From Erwinia amylovora (GTDB lineage: Bacteria; Pseudomonadota; Gammaproteobacteria; Enterobacterales; Enterobacteriaceae): 64,000 nucleotides of DNA. Both the position numbers and the translations under genes were made by a program. This document shows, one piece after another, positions 24,060 to 34,152 of the stretch. A model generated the notes under the pieces. The model had not been told where the DNA came from and did not search any database. It saw only the letters and a program-made list of their open reading frames with translations. The stretch's first letter is position 1; each line of letters opens with the position of its first letter. The stretch is from positions 3,720,001 to 3,784,000 of the forward strand of contig NZ_CP066796.1 of the NCBI RefSeq assembly GCF_017161565.1, in the 5' to 3' direction.

Positions 24060-25739
24060 TTAAAGGATCTGACTCAGATGCAGCTGGCCCATCAGCAGAT
24101 GATTATCGGCATAGTCCACCGGCACCGCCACCACCGCCGGGCCTTGTACGTCCATCGCTTTGCGCAGCGTCGGTTCCAGCTGTTCGGCACTTTTCACCGC
24201 AAAACCGGCAGCACCAAAGGATTCGGCGTAGGCTTTGAAGTCAACGGGGCCGAACTTCACGCCGGACACACGCTGATATTTCTGCTCTTCCTGCATCGCC
24301 ACCATGTTGTACTCCTCATCGACCCAGATAATGTGCAACACGTTGGCGCCCAGCCGTACTGCGGTTTCCAACTCCATGCTGGATTGCAGGAATCCCCCGT
24401 CACCGGAAACGGACACCACTTTGCGTGACGGATCCACCAGCCATGCACCGATTGCCCAGGGTAGCGCAACGCCCATGGTTTGCTGGCCGTTAGAAATCAT
24501 CACCTGACGGGCGCGGAAGCTGTAGAGATAACGGGCGATCCAGATATGGAAGCTGCCCATATCCACCGTCAGCGTCACATCGCTGTTAATGATGTCCTGC
24601 ATGGCGCGCACAATACGCAGCGGATGCAGGGCAAACTGATTGAGCTGGTGACCGCGCAAGGCCAGCAGTTCACGCTGCTGCTGACGGTCCTGCAGGATCT
24701 CCACCGCCTGCGGGCTGAGCGATAATGGATGATTGATACGTGCGGTCAGTTTTTCCAGCGTGGCGGCGATATCACCCACCAGCTCGGCATCCGGCTGATA
24801 GCAGTTATCGCTGTCGGCTGGCAGCACGTCAATATGCACCAGCGTGGCGGTGCCGCTGTTCCACATTGCCGGTTCATACTCAACCGGGCTGTAGCCGATG
24901 GTGATGATCAGATCGGCCCCGCGCAGCAGGCGGTCACCTGCCTGATTGTTAAACAGCCCGACGCGCCCGGCAAAGCGTGAGAAATGCTCCTGTCGCACCG
25001 CCCCCGCAGCCTGATAAGTGCTGGTAACGGGAATATGGCTGCGCTCCAGCAGGTGATAAAGCGCTTCATTGTTAGCGGGCTGGCTGGCCATCAGTCCCAG
25101 CAGGATCACCGGGTTCTTCGCTTGGGCGATCTGCTGCGCCACCGCCGCTATCGCCACATCCGGCGCGGCGCCAAGCAGCAGCTGTCCGTGGGTGTTCAAC
25201 AGATGACCACGCGCCGGTTCGTTAACAATATCCTGCGGCAGGCTGACAAAAGCACCGCCTGGGCGGCCCTGTTCGGCGCTGCGGAAGGCATTCGACAGCA
25301 CTTCGCCAATCGCATCTGCGGAACCCACCTCGACCGCGTACTTGCTCACCGGGCGAAACATCGCCACCGTATCCATACTTTGATGCACCTGCTTGGCGCT
25401 GTCGGCGCGTTTTACTGCTCCTCCCAGCGCCACCAGCGGATCGCCTTCCGTGGTCGCCGTTGCCATGCCGGTGATCAGATTGGAACAGCCCGGCCCGGAT
25501 GTGACCAGCGCCACGCCGGCTTTGCCGGTCAGTCTGCCGACTGCCGCCGCCATAAATGCGGCATTGGCTTCATGACGAACGGGAATGGTCTGAATTGAAG
25601 TATCAAGCAGCGAATCAAATACTTTATCTATTTTCGCACCGGGAATGCCAAATACGTGCTTAACCCCCTGAGCCTCCAGCTGTGCCGCGACCAGATCGGC
25701 ACCGTGTGCCCACTGCTGAACATCAGTTGCGTTTTTCAT
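24060..25739 (-). CDS. budB: Catabolic acetolactate synthase BudB (AlsS)
   Basis: Thiamine-diphosphate enzyme that condenses two pyruvates into 2-acetolactate in the acetoin/2,3-butanediol pathway. 559 residues, colinear with Klebsiella BudB ([20 protein letters not shown] at the start, [10 protein letters not shown] at the end). The catalytic-glutamate segment [15 protein letters not shown] is near residue 58 and the ThDP motif [13 protein letters not shown] near 445. It follows budA by 18 bases. No regulatory subunit and no acetoin reductase (budC) is next to it. Confidence 0.96.
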   Translation of the reverse strand: MKNATDVQQWAHGADLVAAQLEAQGVKHVFGIPGAKIDKVFDSLLDTSIQTIPVRHEANAAFMAAAVGRLTGKAGVALVTSGPGCSNLITGMATATTEGDPLVALGGAVKRADSAKQVHQSMDTVAMFRPVSKYAVEVGSADAIGEVLSNAFRSAEQGRPGGAFVSLPQDIVNEPARGHLLNTHGQLLLGAAPDVAIAAVAQQIAQAKNPVILLGLMASQPANNEALYHLLERSHIPVTSTYQAAGAVRQEHFSRFAGRVGLFNNQAGDRLLRGADLIITIGYSPVEYEPAMWNSGTATLVHIDVLPADSDNCYQPDAELVGDIAATLEKLTARINHPLSLSPQAVEILQDRQQQRELLALRGHQLNQFALHPLRIVRAMQDIINSDVTLTVDMGSFHIWIARYLYSFRARQVMISNGQQTMGVALPWAIGAWLVDPSRKVVSVSGDGGFLQSSMELETAVRLGANVLHIIWVDEEYNMVAMQEEQKYQRVSGVKFGPVDFKAYAESFGAAGFAVKSAEQLEPTLRKAMDVQGPAVVAVPVDYADNHLLMGQLHLSQIL

Positions 25740-25757
25740 TTAATGTGTCTCCTGTTT

Positions 25758-26540
25758 TCAGCTTTCAACGGAACGAATGGCAGAGTCCAGGTTTTCCGGA
25801 CTGAGATTTGCCCGCAGAAAATCACTGTCACCGGGCAGATCGATCACCAGTTTGCTGATTTCGCCAAAGGTGAGCGTGCCGTGATCAAGCTGATAGTCGA
25901 GTAAATGGCCACCGCCCTGGCGATTGTCGGTAATAAAGTGTTCGTGGTAGCCCGCTACGTTAATGCCTTGCATATACTGCGGGGTGCGAAAACCGATCAA
26001 TACGCCGTTGCGCTGTACGAATTCAAAGGTGGGCTGCTTACCGAGCACTTCCGGCATCGATTTATACGGGCGATGCTGGCAGGGCACGGTGCGGGTTTGC
26101 GCATGGCTGAAAAGGCCGTCAATGCGCAACGCGCAGAACTGGTTATCAGAACTGACCTGCCGGTCAACGATGTGATGGACTTCAGCGCGGGTTACCGGGC
26201 CGTTAAAGCGGTGCTGATATTGCGGGTGGAAAAAGGTCATTACTGCAAACGGCGTTTTCTGCTCCGATCCGGCTGCACGCGCACTGCCATCCGAGCGCAG
26301 CTGGTAGACTTCGCTGTCGAAAGCGATCAGTTCGCCATCCAGCTGGTTAAAGGTGCCGAGGCCGAAATCCCCTTTTTTCAACAGATCGGCCACGGTGGTG
26401 GTGCCGTCGTACACGCCGCTGAGTAACGCACTCATCAAAGATGTCTGATAGATTACGCTTTCTGGTCTTTCCTTATGCATCTCTTTGACGGTTTTTGTTA
26501 ACTCTTCCATGCATGAACAATCAGTTACAGAATGTGTCAT
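25758..26540 (-). CDS. budA: Alpha-acetolactate decarboxylase BudA
   Basis: Converts 2-acetolactate to acetoin, so that pyruvate overflow yields a neutral product instead of acids. 260 residues; the metal-ligand histidines lie in the GYHEHFITDNRQGGGHLLDY region near residue 200, and the conserved PFAVMTFF strand is near 95. AGAGGTG precedes the ATG. First gene of budAB, divergent from budR, whose product probably controls the 104-base region between them. Confidence 0.96.
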   Translation of the reverse strand: MTHSVTDCSCMEELTKTVKEMHKERPESVIYQTSLMSALLSGVYDGTTTVADLLKKGDFGLGTFNQLDGELIAFDSEVYQLRSDGSARAAGSEQKTPFAVMTFFHPQYQHRFNGPVTRAEVHHIVDRQVSSDNQFCALRIDGLFSHAQTRTVPCQHRPYKSMPEVLGKQPTFEFVQRNGVLIGFRTPQYMQGINVAGYHEHFITDNRQGGGHLLDYQLDHGTLTFGEISKLVIDLPGDSDFLRANLSPENLDSAIRSVES

Positions 26541-26644
26541 TGCACCTCTCCCCGCTAAACTGTTAAGAAGTATTAAGACAATATTGACGCCAATAAGAAA
26601 AAGATTCCAATATACCTTTCACCTCTCTTTGAGACGTTTTTGAT

Positions 26645-27526
26645 ATGGAACTACGCTATCTCCGTTATTTTGTTGCGGTTGCCGAAACGCGCCATTTTAC
26701 GCGGGCAGCAGAAATGCTCGGCATTTCCCAGCCGCCTCTAAGCCAGCAAATCAAGAAGCTGGAGGAAGAGATAGGTACACCGCTGTTGAAAAGGTTGACC
26801 CGCGGCGTTGAACTGACCGATGCGGGTGAAGCCTTTTATCAGGACGCGCGCCAAATCCTGGAACTGACCGGCCATGCGCTGGAAAAAGCCAAGGGGATTG
26901 CGCGCGGTATCAGTGGGCAACTGTCGATTGGTTTCGCCAGCTCGATTGCCTTCCATCCGCAGATATTCCGGCTGTTACACCGCTTTCAGCACCGTTTCCC
27001 GGCGATAAAGCTGCTGCCGCGTGAAGAGAATATGGCAGCACTGATGCATGATTTACAGGAAGGGTTACTGGATGCGGCCTTTGTGCGCCTGCCCTGTGAG
27101 AGCAGCAAAGCCTTTAATCTGAAGGTGATCGCCAGTGAGAAAATGGCGCTGGTTTTACCTGCTGATCACCGGTTATGCGCTACGCCCTGTCTGTCGCTGG
27201 CACAGTTGCAAGACGACCCGCTCATTATGTTTCCTCGCAAGGTCGCCCCCAGCCTGTACGAAGTGATTATCAGCGCCTGCCTGCGTGCCGGATTTCAGCC
27301 AGAACGCTTTCAGCAGTCTCCGCAGATATCATCCGCCATCAGTATGGTCGCAGCCGGATTTGGTATCAGCATTGTCCCGGATTCTTTGCGAAGCATCAAA
27401 CTGCCCGGCGTCAGCTTCCATCAGATTGAGGATGCCGCGCTGGGCAGTGATATCGCTCTTGCATGGCGGCGCTGGGATCGCTCTCCCGCCGTTCATCACC
27501 TGGTGACAAATCTGACAGAAGCATGA
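26645..27526 (+). CDS. budR: LysR-type activator of the acetoin operon, BudR (AlsR)
   Basis: 293 residues with an N-terminal winged helix-turn-helix (MELRYLRYFVAVAETRHFTR, then SQPPLSQQIKKLEEEIGTPL) and a C-terminal effector-binding domain. Divergent placement beside its targets is the rule for LysR proteins; in Klebsiella and Bacillus the homologue responds to acetate or low pH. The specific name rests on the gene neighbourhood plus family type. Confidence 0.88.
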   Translation: MELRYLRYFVAVAETRHFTRAAEMLGISQPPLSQQIKKLEEEIGTPLLKRLTRGVELTDAGEAFYQDARQILELTGHALEKAKGIARGISGQLSIGFASSIAFHPQIFRLLHRFQHRFPAIKLLPREENMAALMHDLQEGLLDAAFVRLPCESSKAFNLKVIASEKMALVLPADHRLCATPCLSLAQLQDDPLIMFPRKVAPSLYEVIISACLRAGFQPERFQQSPQISSAISMVAAGFGISIVPDSLRSIKLPGVSFHQIEDAALGSDIALAWRRWDRSPAVHHLVTNLTEA

Positions 27527-27532
27527 CCCGGC

Positions 27533-27934
27533 TTAGCCGCCAATTTTACGCACCTGCTTCACGTCCAGTTCCAGTGAGTTGAGGTCTTTGTCCAGCTTAC
27601 CAAACAGCTCGACCTGGTCCTTCGGACCGATGGTCTGCCCGTCCCAGCGTTTATGGTCGATCTCTGCGGTGATGCTGCCGGTGGCATCGCGGAACAGATA
27701 ATTCTCATCCCCGACACGTTTTTCAATATGGCCACGCAGGGTGACCCAGGCGTCATCATTCATCTCTTGCGCCTGTTTTACCGTCGCTACGGTGCCATTC
27801 GGGCCGCTGAAGCCACCTTTCTGAACTGACGCTGCTGGCGCATCAGGATCAACAAAGCCGCCGCTCTGAGCAGCCAGTAACGGAGTCGAGATCAGGGCGG
27901 TGAGCACCAGCAACGCGGCTGTTTTCTTCATCAT
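27533..27934 (-). CDS. ygiW: YgiW/YdeI-family periplasmic OB-fold protein
   Basis: 133 residues with a Sec signal peptide (cleaved near PLLAA) and the BOF domain, a small OB fold. The segments QKGGFSGPNGTVATV, WVTLRGHIEKR and EIDHKRWDGQTI closely match E. coli YgiW. Members are tied to stress tolerance against cationic peptides, peroxide and low pH. AAGGAAAAACG precedes the start. It converges with budR (6 bases between stops). The paralogue assignment YgiW rather than YdeI is by overall resemblance. Confidence 0.85.
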   Translation of the reverse strand: MMKKTAALLVLTALISTPLLAAQSGGFVDPDAPAASVQKGGFSGPNGTVATVKQAQEMNDDAWVTLRGHIEKRVGDENYLFRDATGSITAEIDHKRWDGQTIGPKDQVELFGKLDKDLNSLELDVKQVRKIGG

Positions 27935-28207
27935 TTCGTTTTTCCTTGTGGGATAAGGGCAGCCAATCCTGCCGGGGAAGGCGGTTGCTGACTATTATAG
28001 CAACTTTTCAGCAACTTACTTAGCGGTTGGGATGATGAGGTCTGACGGAAAAGTCTGATTTATACCGTCCGATTCAGCACCTGCTGGCAACGCCACCTAA
28101 ATGAACGTTTCCTGATACGCTTAAATCCATCCCGGTGCAATAATGGCGATATTATAGTCTGCGTAAGCGCATTATTTTTGTGATAATTGACCATATGAGA
28201 CGCCAAT
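27935..28207. other. Region between ygiW and the first giant gene
   Basis: Holds the divergent upstream regions of ygiW and the giant gene. I looked for an hrp box (GGAACC with CCAC about 16 bases later) and found none. The giant gene has only a weak GAGA about 7 bases before its ATG. Confidence 0.5.
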
Positions 28208-31200
28208 ATGCCCAAGATCCCCGTAGAAAACACTACCACCACATCCAGCCCTTTTTTACCCGCACCCCGCGTCTGCTACCCTTTTTCCTGTGCCCATAAA
28301 GCAACATATCCACTCACCGATCGTGTTGTATCAGTCGAAAAAAGCGAAGAGCCGTTGTCAGATCAAAGCAGCAGAAGCTCTGGCAAAACATCCGTCAATC
28401 GCTTGTTAACCGCACTGAAAGGGGGGTTGACAGGGAACGGTGACCATCCCGCCGCAGAAGATACAGAACAGGCAGAGGTACTGTCTGAAGGCAAGGCGCT
28501 TTATCTGGAGGCGGAAGCCCTGCGCATTAATCAGAACAGAAAGGAGATGCCGCAGCTGCTGCCTGTCTCGCTTAAGGGTAAAACCGGCCTCGCTATGGGG
28601 GCTGCGATATTACTGGGCGATGCAGGACTCAATGTACGACGATTTAACCCATATGGGCAGCCAGATACGCGACCTCTGGATAGCACAAACGCAGGTTCGG
28701 TATCATCAACTGTGGCACATTTGACCGCACCAATAACTTCGTTCCAGAATCTTACCCAGTCTGGCAACGATGCTGAAAAGGTTCGGAAACATGCCAGGCG
28801 TCATCAGCCAAAGTCGCGGCCGTTTACCACGGTACTGCCAGACACGGAAATTATCCAAAAGGTACCGTTGGATTTTTTGTGTGCTAAAGAGAGGGAAACA
28901 CTGAGCTTTTCAGACGTACTGCGTAATATTGCGGAAACGCTAAATAGCCCGTTAAAAAAATTGGCAGAGGAGTCACATATTGTCCACACGTATAATAGCT
29001 TAAAGAAAGGGTGCCCTAAAGAATCGGACAAGATATATCTGGCCGACATCATGCATTATATTGATGTTGTTGCTAATAAGGTGATGAGCTTATTCCCCGA
29101 ATTTGTGCCAATCATGGTGCTGCAAAATATTATCCCACCCGTTTTGAAATCTATTGCAGATCGCGCAGATGGCAAAAAAATGAACGCTGATTTGATCATG
29201 GAGATGAACAATCAACTGTTAACGTTACCTATGTTGTTTGCCTCCTCACTTGACCTTCATGGCAGAAACATGCTCTCAGAAAGGAAAAAAGAAAGGATAG
29301 CCGACATAATCCCCGAAAAAATTGAGGTAAAAAAAGGGGATATTTATGTCAGCATCAGCGGGGGGGAATTTAAACTGATGAGAGACGAAAAAGGGGTCTG
29401 CATTTATGACATTGACCAAAAATCACTACAGCTCAGGAAGAAACACATCCATTACTTACGTAGCAACAAAAGATGGATAGTGGGTAGAAACTCGAAAATC
29501 ATGCAGCCCGAAACGGGAGACATCGAAACATCTCTGGTAAGAGGCCAGAGACTGATCAACTTCGCGAGAAATGAGTCGAAGAGAACAGACAGCAGGCATT
29601 CATCCGTTAAATTTGTTACTGAGATCCTGGCCAAAGCGGGATTAATAAAGAGAGGGAAATTGGGTTCACTGCAAAGCAGCCTGGCTCATTCAGCATATAA
29701 TTATAATTATATAAAAGATCCGATTCACATCACTAATGAGAATCAATTATTAAGAATCAAGCAAGGGCAGGTGGTCATTTTTACAGACACCAAAAATAAC
29801 GCCATTAATGTTCAACATATTATGCTGGCGACAGGAAATGGTATTTTTGCAGGCATCAATAATGAGCGAATTTCTAGCGAGTTTGGTTCCAGAAGCACCA
29901 TTATTACCGCCGAGCAGCTGGGTGGGTTTAAAAATAAGCTGCTTAAGAGTAGCGAAGGTAAAGAATTTAATGTATATGCCGGCTTTCTGAAAGAGGCGCA
30001 AACGGCATTTTCGACAAACTATAAACAAGCAGTGCTGGAACTTGAAGAGAAGATCGTTAAAGCAGATAGCGCGCATGCGATTGCTTCTGTTCTATTAAAG
30101 ACTGGTGATGTGTCGCCAGAATTTTTGTCCGTTCTGCGTGGCTCCGCGGGAAACAAAAACCAATTAAGTAAGTTCATTAAAGGTGGGAAGGGATGGTTGA
30201 GCATTGAGGAAATCGCTGAAAAAATCCTCCCCGGTGAGATGATCTATCTGACGAATCGCCCCGGTAGCAATTATGATAAGGGAACCTTTGCATTACGCCT
30301 GAGCGATGACGAATTTTTTATCCCTAAACTTTTCGAGCCAGCATTAGAATCCAGTGGTACCAGCACAATATACAAACTACATGCACTAAAAGAGAACATT
30401 ATTGGGAGGAATCTTCGTGCAAAAGCCGTTGAATTCAATTTAGCGGGTACCCGTACCGAGGCGTTACTGGGTAAGGACGCCAGATTTTATGCCATTGATA
30501 ATGTTTTACACATCCGGGCGCATGGCTTGCCAATGACGGTCAATTATATGTCTCCTTTTGAGATTGTCAGCATAATAAAAGGGCTGTCAAAGATCAAAGC
30601 AATAGACCTTAATAAAATAGGCACCATCGTACTCGAGTCATGTTTCGGAGCCACCGGGTTTCCTTCCACCGGAAAATTCATTTCAGCCGCAATGAATAAA
30701 AGGGTGATCGCTTATCGGGGTAAGTATCGCACGGGTGATGGCTCAGAGGCAGGCAATAGAGTTATTTATAATCCAACACCGTTAAATGACCTTGAGAATA
30801 TCGTCGCAGATGCCACAGAAAGAAACATAGACTTTATACGTAAATTAAGAGGAGTCTTCACCTACTTTGAAAATACAGAGAGGGAACCTTTCCCTTCTAC
30901 ATCCCTAAGGTCAAAACGTGATGATTCCTATTTTAGTTTATTATTAATGGATATTGGCAGATTAGTCTTGGGTAAAAAAGATATAAAAACGTTTATCAAT
31001 GATAACGCGGAGTTCTTTTACAGCGCTCAGGGAGAAATGAAGTGGTTGCATAAAAAAGTACTCCTACACGTGCCCAGGAACAGTTATGAATTCTTTGAGC
31101 AATGCATGGAAGTGATTTTTTCAAGCCCTGAAGCGACCAAGTACCTGGATTACTATATCAGCATGACGCCCTTAGATAACTTTGATGAGGATATTTCCCT

Positions 31201-32287
31201 ACTGCAAAAAAAAACCGAGCTGAAAGATAAACAGGAAGTGGCGAGGATTATTGTAAATAGCATTACTGCAGAGCTGAGCGATCTTGCAAACTCGATGGGA
31301 ATTACCAACGTCAACAAATACATCGATGCAAAAAAATGGAATGACTCTGGATTTCCCGGCGAAGTTTATTGGGACGATAAGAAAAAAAGATTTTTTGTAT
31401 TGTTGCAAGAGGGGATCCCCGCAAATCATCATTGGAATTATCCAGATGATGCTTTAGATAATGATCACTGGCTTTACGCTGGCCGTCATCCGGGAACGAT
31501 GGAACAACCTAAAGACTGGTATGAGTATGGAAAGGCGGGCTGCATCTATTATGATGAAGACTACGGATACCTGATGTTGAAAACAGACGGCAGACCTTCG
31601 GACTACCTGTGGTATTTCCCGAAAAACGGCGAGTCCGGCATCCATTGGCGTTTTATCACATCGAAAGCAGGAACATTCAGGAGCCCGCTGGCCTGGAGTG
31701 AAGAGGGTATATCAGGCAACGTCTACTATTCTGGCGAAAACGAGGCTTTTTATCTCATAAAAAAAACGGGGAATCCATCGGACCATGACTGGTACTTTCC
31801 TCCCATCTACTCAGACAACGAAAACTGGAGCTACGCGGGAAAAAATCAGGGAAACCTGGACTCACCAAAAAAATGGCATGAATACGGGCAAGTCGGCTCA
31901 ATATATTATGAAGGAGAATATGGTTATATGATGCTCAAAACCGATGGCAGACCATCAGACAATAGCTGGTATTTCCCTTCACACGGCCAGTCAAATATGC
32001 GATGGCAATCTATAGGTTTTGAAATAGGCTCGTTTGAATCACCTAAGCTCCCGGATAACGAAGGTGTGTCCGGTGAAATTTATTATTCTGTAGAAGATAA
32101 GACCTATTATGTTTTGAGAAAAGATGGCAAACCTTCAAGCCACGGTTGGCATTTTCCTTCTGGCGACATGGATGATGGAAACTGGATCTATGCAGGAAAA
32201 AAAGAGGTACATTCAATTCGCCTAAAAGATGGCACGATTATGGAAATGCTGGCTCCTTGTATTACGAAGAGGGATATGGCTATCTGA
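28208..32287 (+). CDS. Giant peptidase-like repeat protein, copy 1, 5' part (ends at a frameshift)
   Basis: First of three tandem paralogues; I do not know a named family. The 1,359-residue reading has a Ser/Thr/Pro-rich N-terminus (MPKIPVENTTTTSSPF) without Sec signal, a hydrophobic segment near residues 125-143 followed by basic residues, then a large body. RAHG (His772) and ESCFGATGF (Cys812) lie 40 residues apart, each after a beta-strand-like run, as in clan CD cysteine peptidases (C80, caspases). From about residue 1042 the aromatic-rich tandem repeats begin. In the third A repeat the frame leaves the pattern at the A-run 32197-32203 and ends at 32287; the repeats continue in the -1 frame. 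With the shift restored the protein would have 1,981 residues. Confidence 0.85.
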   Translation: MPKIPVENTTTTSSPFLPAPRVCYPFSCAHKATYPLTDRVVSVEKSEEPLSDQSSRSSGKTSVNRLLTALKGGLTGNGDHPAAEDTEQAEVLSEGKALYLEAEALRINQNRKEMPQLLPVSLKGKTGLAMGAAILLGDAGLNVRRFNPYGQPDTRPLDSTNAGSVSSTVAHLTAPITSFQNLTQSGNDAEKVRKHARRHQPKSRPFTTVLPDTEIIQKVPLDFLCAKERETLSFSDVLRNIAETLNSPLKKLAEESHIVHTYNSLKKGCPKESDKIYLADIMHYIDVVANKVMSLFPEFVPIMVLQNIIPPVLKSIADRADGKKMNADLIMEMNNQLLTLPMLFASSLDLHGRNMLSERKKERIADIIPEKIEVKKGDIYVSISGGEFKLMRDEKGVCIYDIDQKSLQLRKKHIHYLRSNKRWIVGRNSKIMQPETGDIETSLVRGQRLINFARNESKRTDSRHSSVKFVTEILAKAGLIKRGKLGSLQSSLAHSAYNYNYIKDPIHITNENQLLRIKQGQVVIFTDTKNNAINVQHIMLATGNGIFAGINNERISSEFGSRSTIITAEQLGGFKNKLLKSSEGKEFNVYAGFLKEAQTAFSTNYKQAVLELEEKIVKADSAHAIASVLLKTGDVSPEFLSVLRGSAGNKNQLSKFIKGGKGWLSIEEIAEKILPGEMIYLTNRPGSNYDKGTFALRLSDDEFFIPKLFEPALESSGTSTIYKLHALKENIIGRNLRAKAVEFNLAGTRTEALLGKDARFYAIDNVLHIRAHGLPMTVNYMSPFEIVSIIKGLSKIKAIDLNKIGTIVLESCFGATGFPSTGKFISAAMNKRVIAYRGKYRTGDGSEAGNRVIYNPTPLNDLENIVADATERNIDFIRKLRGVFTYFENTEREPFPSTSLRSKRDDSYFSLLLMDIGRLVLGKKDIKTFINDNAEFFYSAQGEMKWLHKKVLLHVPRNSYEFFEQCMEVIFSSPEATKYLDYYISMTPLDNFDEDISLLQKKTELKDKQEVARIIVNSITAELSDLANSMGITNVNKYIDAKKWNDSGFPGEVYWDDKKKRFFVLLQEGIPANHHWNYPDDALDNDHWLYAGRHPGTMEQPKDWYEYGKAGCIYYDEDYGYLMLKTDGRPSDYLWYFPKNGESGIHWRFITSKAGTFRSPLAWSEEGISGNVYYSGENEAFYLIKKTGNPSDHDWYFPPIYSDNENWSYAGKNQGNLDSPKKWHEYGQVGSIYYEGEYGYMMLKTDGRPSDNSWYFPSHGQSNMRWQSIGFEIGSFESPKLPDNEGVSGEIYYSVEDKTYYVLRKDGKPSSHGWHFPSGDMDDGNWIYAGKKEVHSIRLKDGTIMEMLAPCITKRDMAI
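32197..32204 (+). other. Frameshift site in giant gene copy 1 (slippery A-run)
   Basis: The codons are GGA AAA AAA GAG. The heptamer A AAA AAA is in phase for a -1 slip; after the slip the reading continues AGA GGT ACA TTC, giving KKRGTFNSPKRW, exactly the repeat consensus (KGTLDSPKxW). The alternative is loss of one A from an ancestral run of eight. I see no clear stimulatory hairpin downstream. Confidence 0.85.
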
Positions 32288-34152
32288 AGCTCAAAACCAG
32301 AGGCAGACCATCAGACCACAGTTGGTATTTCCCATATTCTGGTGAATCTGATCATCACTGGACTTACATATCCTATGAAGAAGGATCATTTGAGACACCC
32401 AAAGGCTGGGATGATAAAGGCAAGCAGGGAGAGGTTTATTATTCAGAGGAAAACAAAGCTTATTATATATTTAGGGAAAAAGGAAAACCATCCGACCATT
32501 ACTGGTATTTCCCTGAGGGTAAGAATGATAACGAAATCTGGTTATATGCCGGAGAAAACAAGGGAACCCTTGATTCACCTAAAAAATGGAATGAATACGG
32601 TATAGCGGGTTCGGTTTACTATGATAGTCATTACGGCTATTCCATTCTCAGAACTGAAGGCCGGCCACCCGATAATGATTGGAATTACCCCAGCCAGGGA
32701 GTATCGAACCTTCACTGGAAATTCATCTCTTATGAGTTGGGTACATTTGATGCCCCAAAAAAATGGAGCGAGGTTGGCACCAAGGGTGAAGTTTATTATT
32801 CGGAATTAAACCACTATTATTATGTTCTGCAGAGAACAGGTCAACCATCCAGCCATGGCTGGCATTTTCCTTCAGTTGATAATGCGAACTGGATTTGTGC
32901 CGGTTCTCACAGTGGAACCCTGGCATCACCTAAAGTATGGAACGAGTATGGAAAAATCGGCTCAGTGTATTATGATGCGGGATGCGGTTTAATTACGCTG
33001 AAAAGAGAGGGCAGACCGTCAGATAAAAACTGGTTTTATCCGAAAGAAGGTAAGTCCAATACGTACTGGAAATTCATTTCCTGGGAGGCTGGTACATTCG
33101 AGGCTCCTAAACCGCAAAAAGCGGAAGGTGTCGCTGGAGAGGTCTATTATTCAGATACAACCGAACTTTTCTACCTGCTAAAGAGTGCGGGTAACCCGGT
33201 GACTAACGGATGGCATTTTCCTTACGGCAAAGCGGACAATATAAATTGGATATATGCCGGAGAGCATAAAGGAACTCTTGATTCGCCTAAATTGTGGAGC
33301 GAGTACGGAAAATCGGGATCGATATACTACAAAGCAGGATATGGATACTTAATACTTAAGACGGAAGGAATACCAGCAAAAAATAAATGGTATTTCCCTA
33401 AGAACGCAGTGTCTGACGACCATTGGAAATTTGTATCTTATAAAGCAGGGTCTTTCACCGACCCCAAACGGATGAGTTCGGAGGGAATGGCTGGAGACGT
33501 CTATTATTCTGACGAAGATGAGAACTATTACATCTTGAGAAAATCGGGTAACCCCGCGACCAACGGCTGGTACTTCTCTTTTGGTGATGACACAAATTGG
33601 TTCTGCGCAGGTAAAAACAAGGGCATCCTTGACTCAACTAAAAGTTGGAATGAGTACGGCAAACCAGGTTCATTATATTATGACAGTCATCATGGATTTT
33701 TAATCCTCAAAACTGAAGGAAGGCCATCTGATCACAATTGGTTCTTTCCGAATGACGCCGAGTCAAACGCTCATTGGGAGTTCATCTCCTACCTGGCAGG
33801 TTCTTTTTTGGCACCCAAACAGCTAACAGATAAGGGTGTTGCTGGTGAAGTCTATTATTCACATCAACTGGAATGCTTTTTTATCCTGAAAAAAAATGGG
33901 AGGCCATCGACTGAGCACTGGTTTTTCCCTTCCGGCAGAATAACTAATATGCACTGGTTGTATGCCGGTGAAAAAAAAGGGACTCTGGATTCCCCTAAAA
34001 GCTGGCACGAGTACGGAAAGGCCGGCTTGATTTATTACAAAGCTGATTATGGATACTTGATGCTTAAAACTGAAGGCAACCCCGCAGAAAATAAGTGGTA
34101 TTTCCCGCTGCCCGGCGAGTCCAATAGTCACTGGATTTTAATTAAGCGCTGA
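32257..34152 (+). CDS. Giant protein copy 1, 3' part (repeat region after the frameshift)
   Basis: The frame that continues the repeats of copy 1 is open from before 32204 to 34152. A formal TTG start exists at 32257, but no ribosome site supports separate translation, so this is best seen as the C-terminal 649 or so residues of the upstream gene. It holds the rest of repeat pair 3 and pairs 4 to 8, ending GESNSHWILIKR. No further breaks. Confidence 0.75.
   Translation: MYYEEGYGYLKLKTRGRPSDHSWYFPYSGESDHHWTYISYEEGSFETPKGWDDKGKQGEVYYSEENKAYYIFREKGKPSDHYWYFPEGKNDNEIWLYAGENKGTLDSPKKWNEYGIAGSVYYDSHYGYSILRTEGRPPDNDWNYPSQGVSNLHWKFISYELGTFDAPKKWSEVGTKGEVYYSELNHYYYVLQRTGQPSSHGWHFPSVDNANWICAGSHSGTLASPKVWNEYGKIGSVYYDAGCGLITLKREGRPSDKNWFYPKEGKSNTYWKFISWEAGTFEAPKPQKAEGVAGEVYYSDTTELFYLLKSAGNPVTNGWHFPYGKADNINWIYAGEHKGTLDSPKLWSEYGKSGSIYYKAGYGYLILKTEGIPAKNKWYFPKNAVSDDHWKFVSYKAGSFTDPKRMSSEGMAGDVYYSDEDENYYILRKSGNPATNGWYFSFGDDTNWFCAGKNKGILDSTKSWNEYGKPGSLYYDSHHGFLILKTEGRPSDHNWFFPNDAESNAHWEFISYLAGSFLAPKQLTDKGVAGEVYYSHQLECFFILKKNGRPSTEHWFFPSGRITNMHWLYAGEKKGTLDSPKSWHEYGKAGLIYYKADYGYLMLKTEGNPAENKWYFPLPGESNSHWILIKR

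Larger units (their letters stand above)
31331..34152 (+). repeat. Tandem protein/DNA repeats, copy 1: 8 A-B pairs
   Basis: Each pair is about 118 residues (about 355 bases) and has two related halves. A reads like EGVAGEVYYSDENxxFYIL, later GWHFP and NWIYAGxxKGTLDSPKxW. B reads like NEYGKAGSIYY, then GYGYLxLKTEGRPSDN, WYFP and HWKFISxxAGSFxAPK. Nearly every conserved position is Trp, Tyr, Phe, Gly or Pro. Confidence 0.9.

Noticed and set aside
27935..28207. Search for an hrp box that would mark the giant genes as type III effectors
   Set aside because: No GGAACC-type and CCAC-type pair with the right spacing is present before copy 1, nor before copies 2 and 3.
32204..32290. Stimulatory hairpin downstream of the copy 1 slippery sequence
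   Set aside because: No convincing stem or pseudoknot is visible by eye, so programmed frameshifting remains only a possibility.
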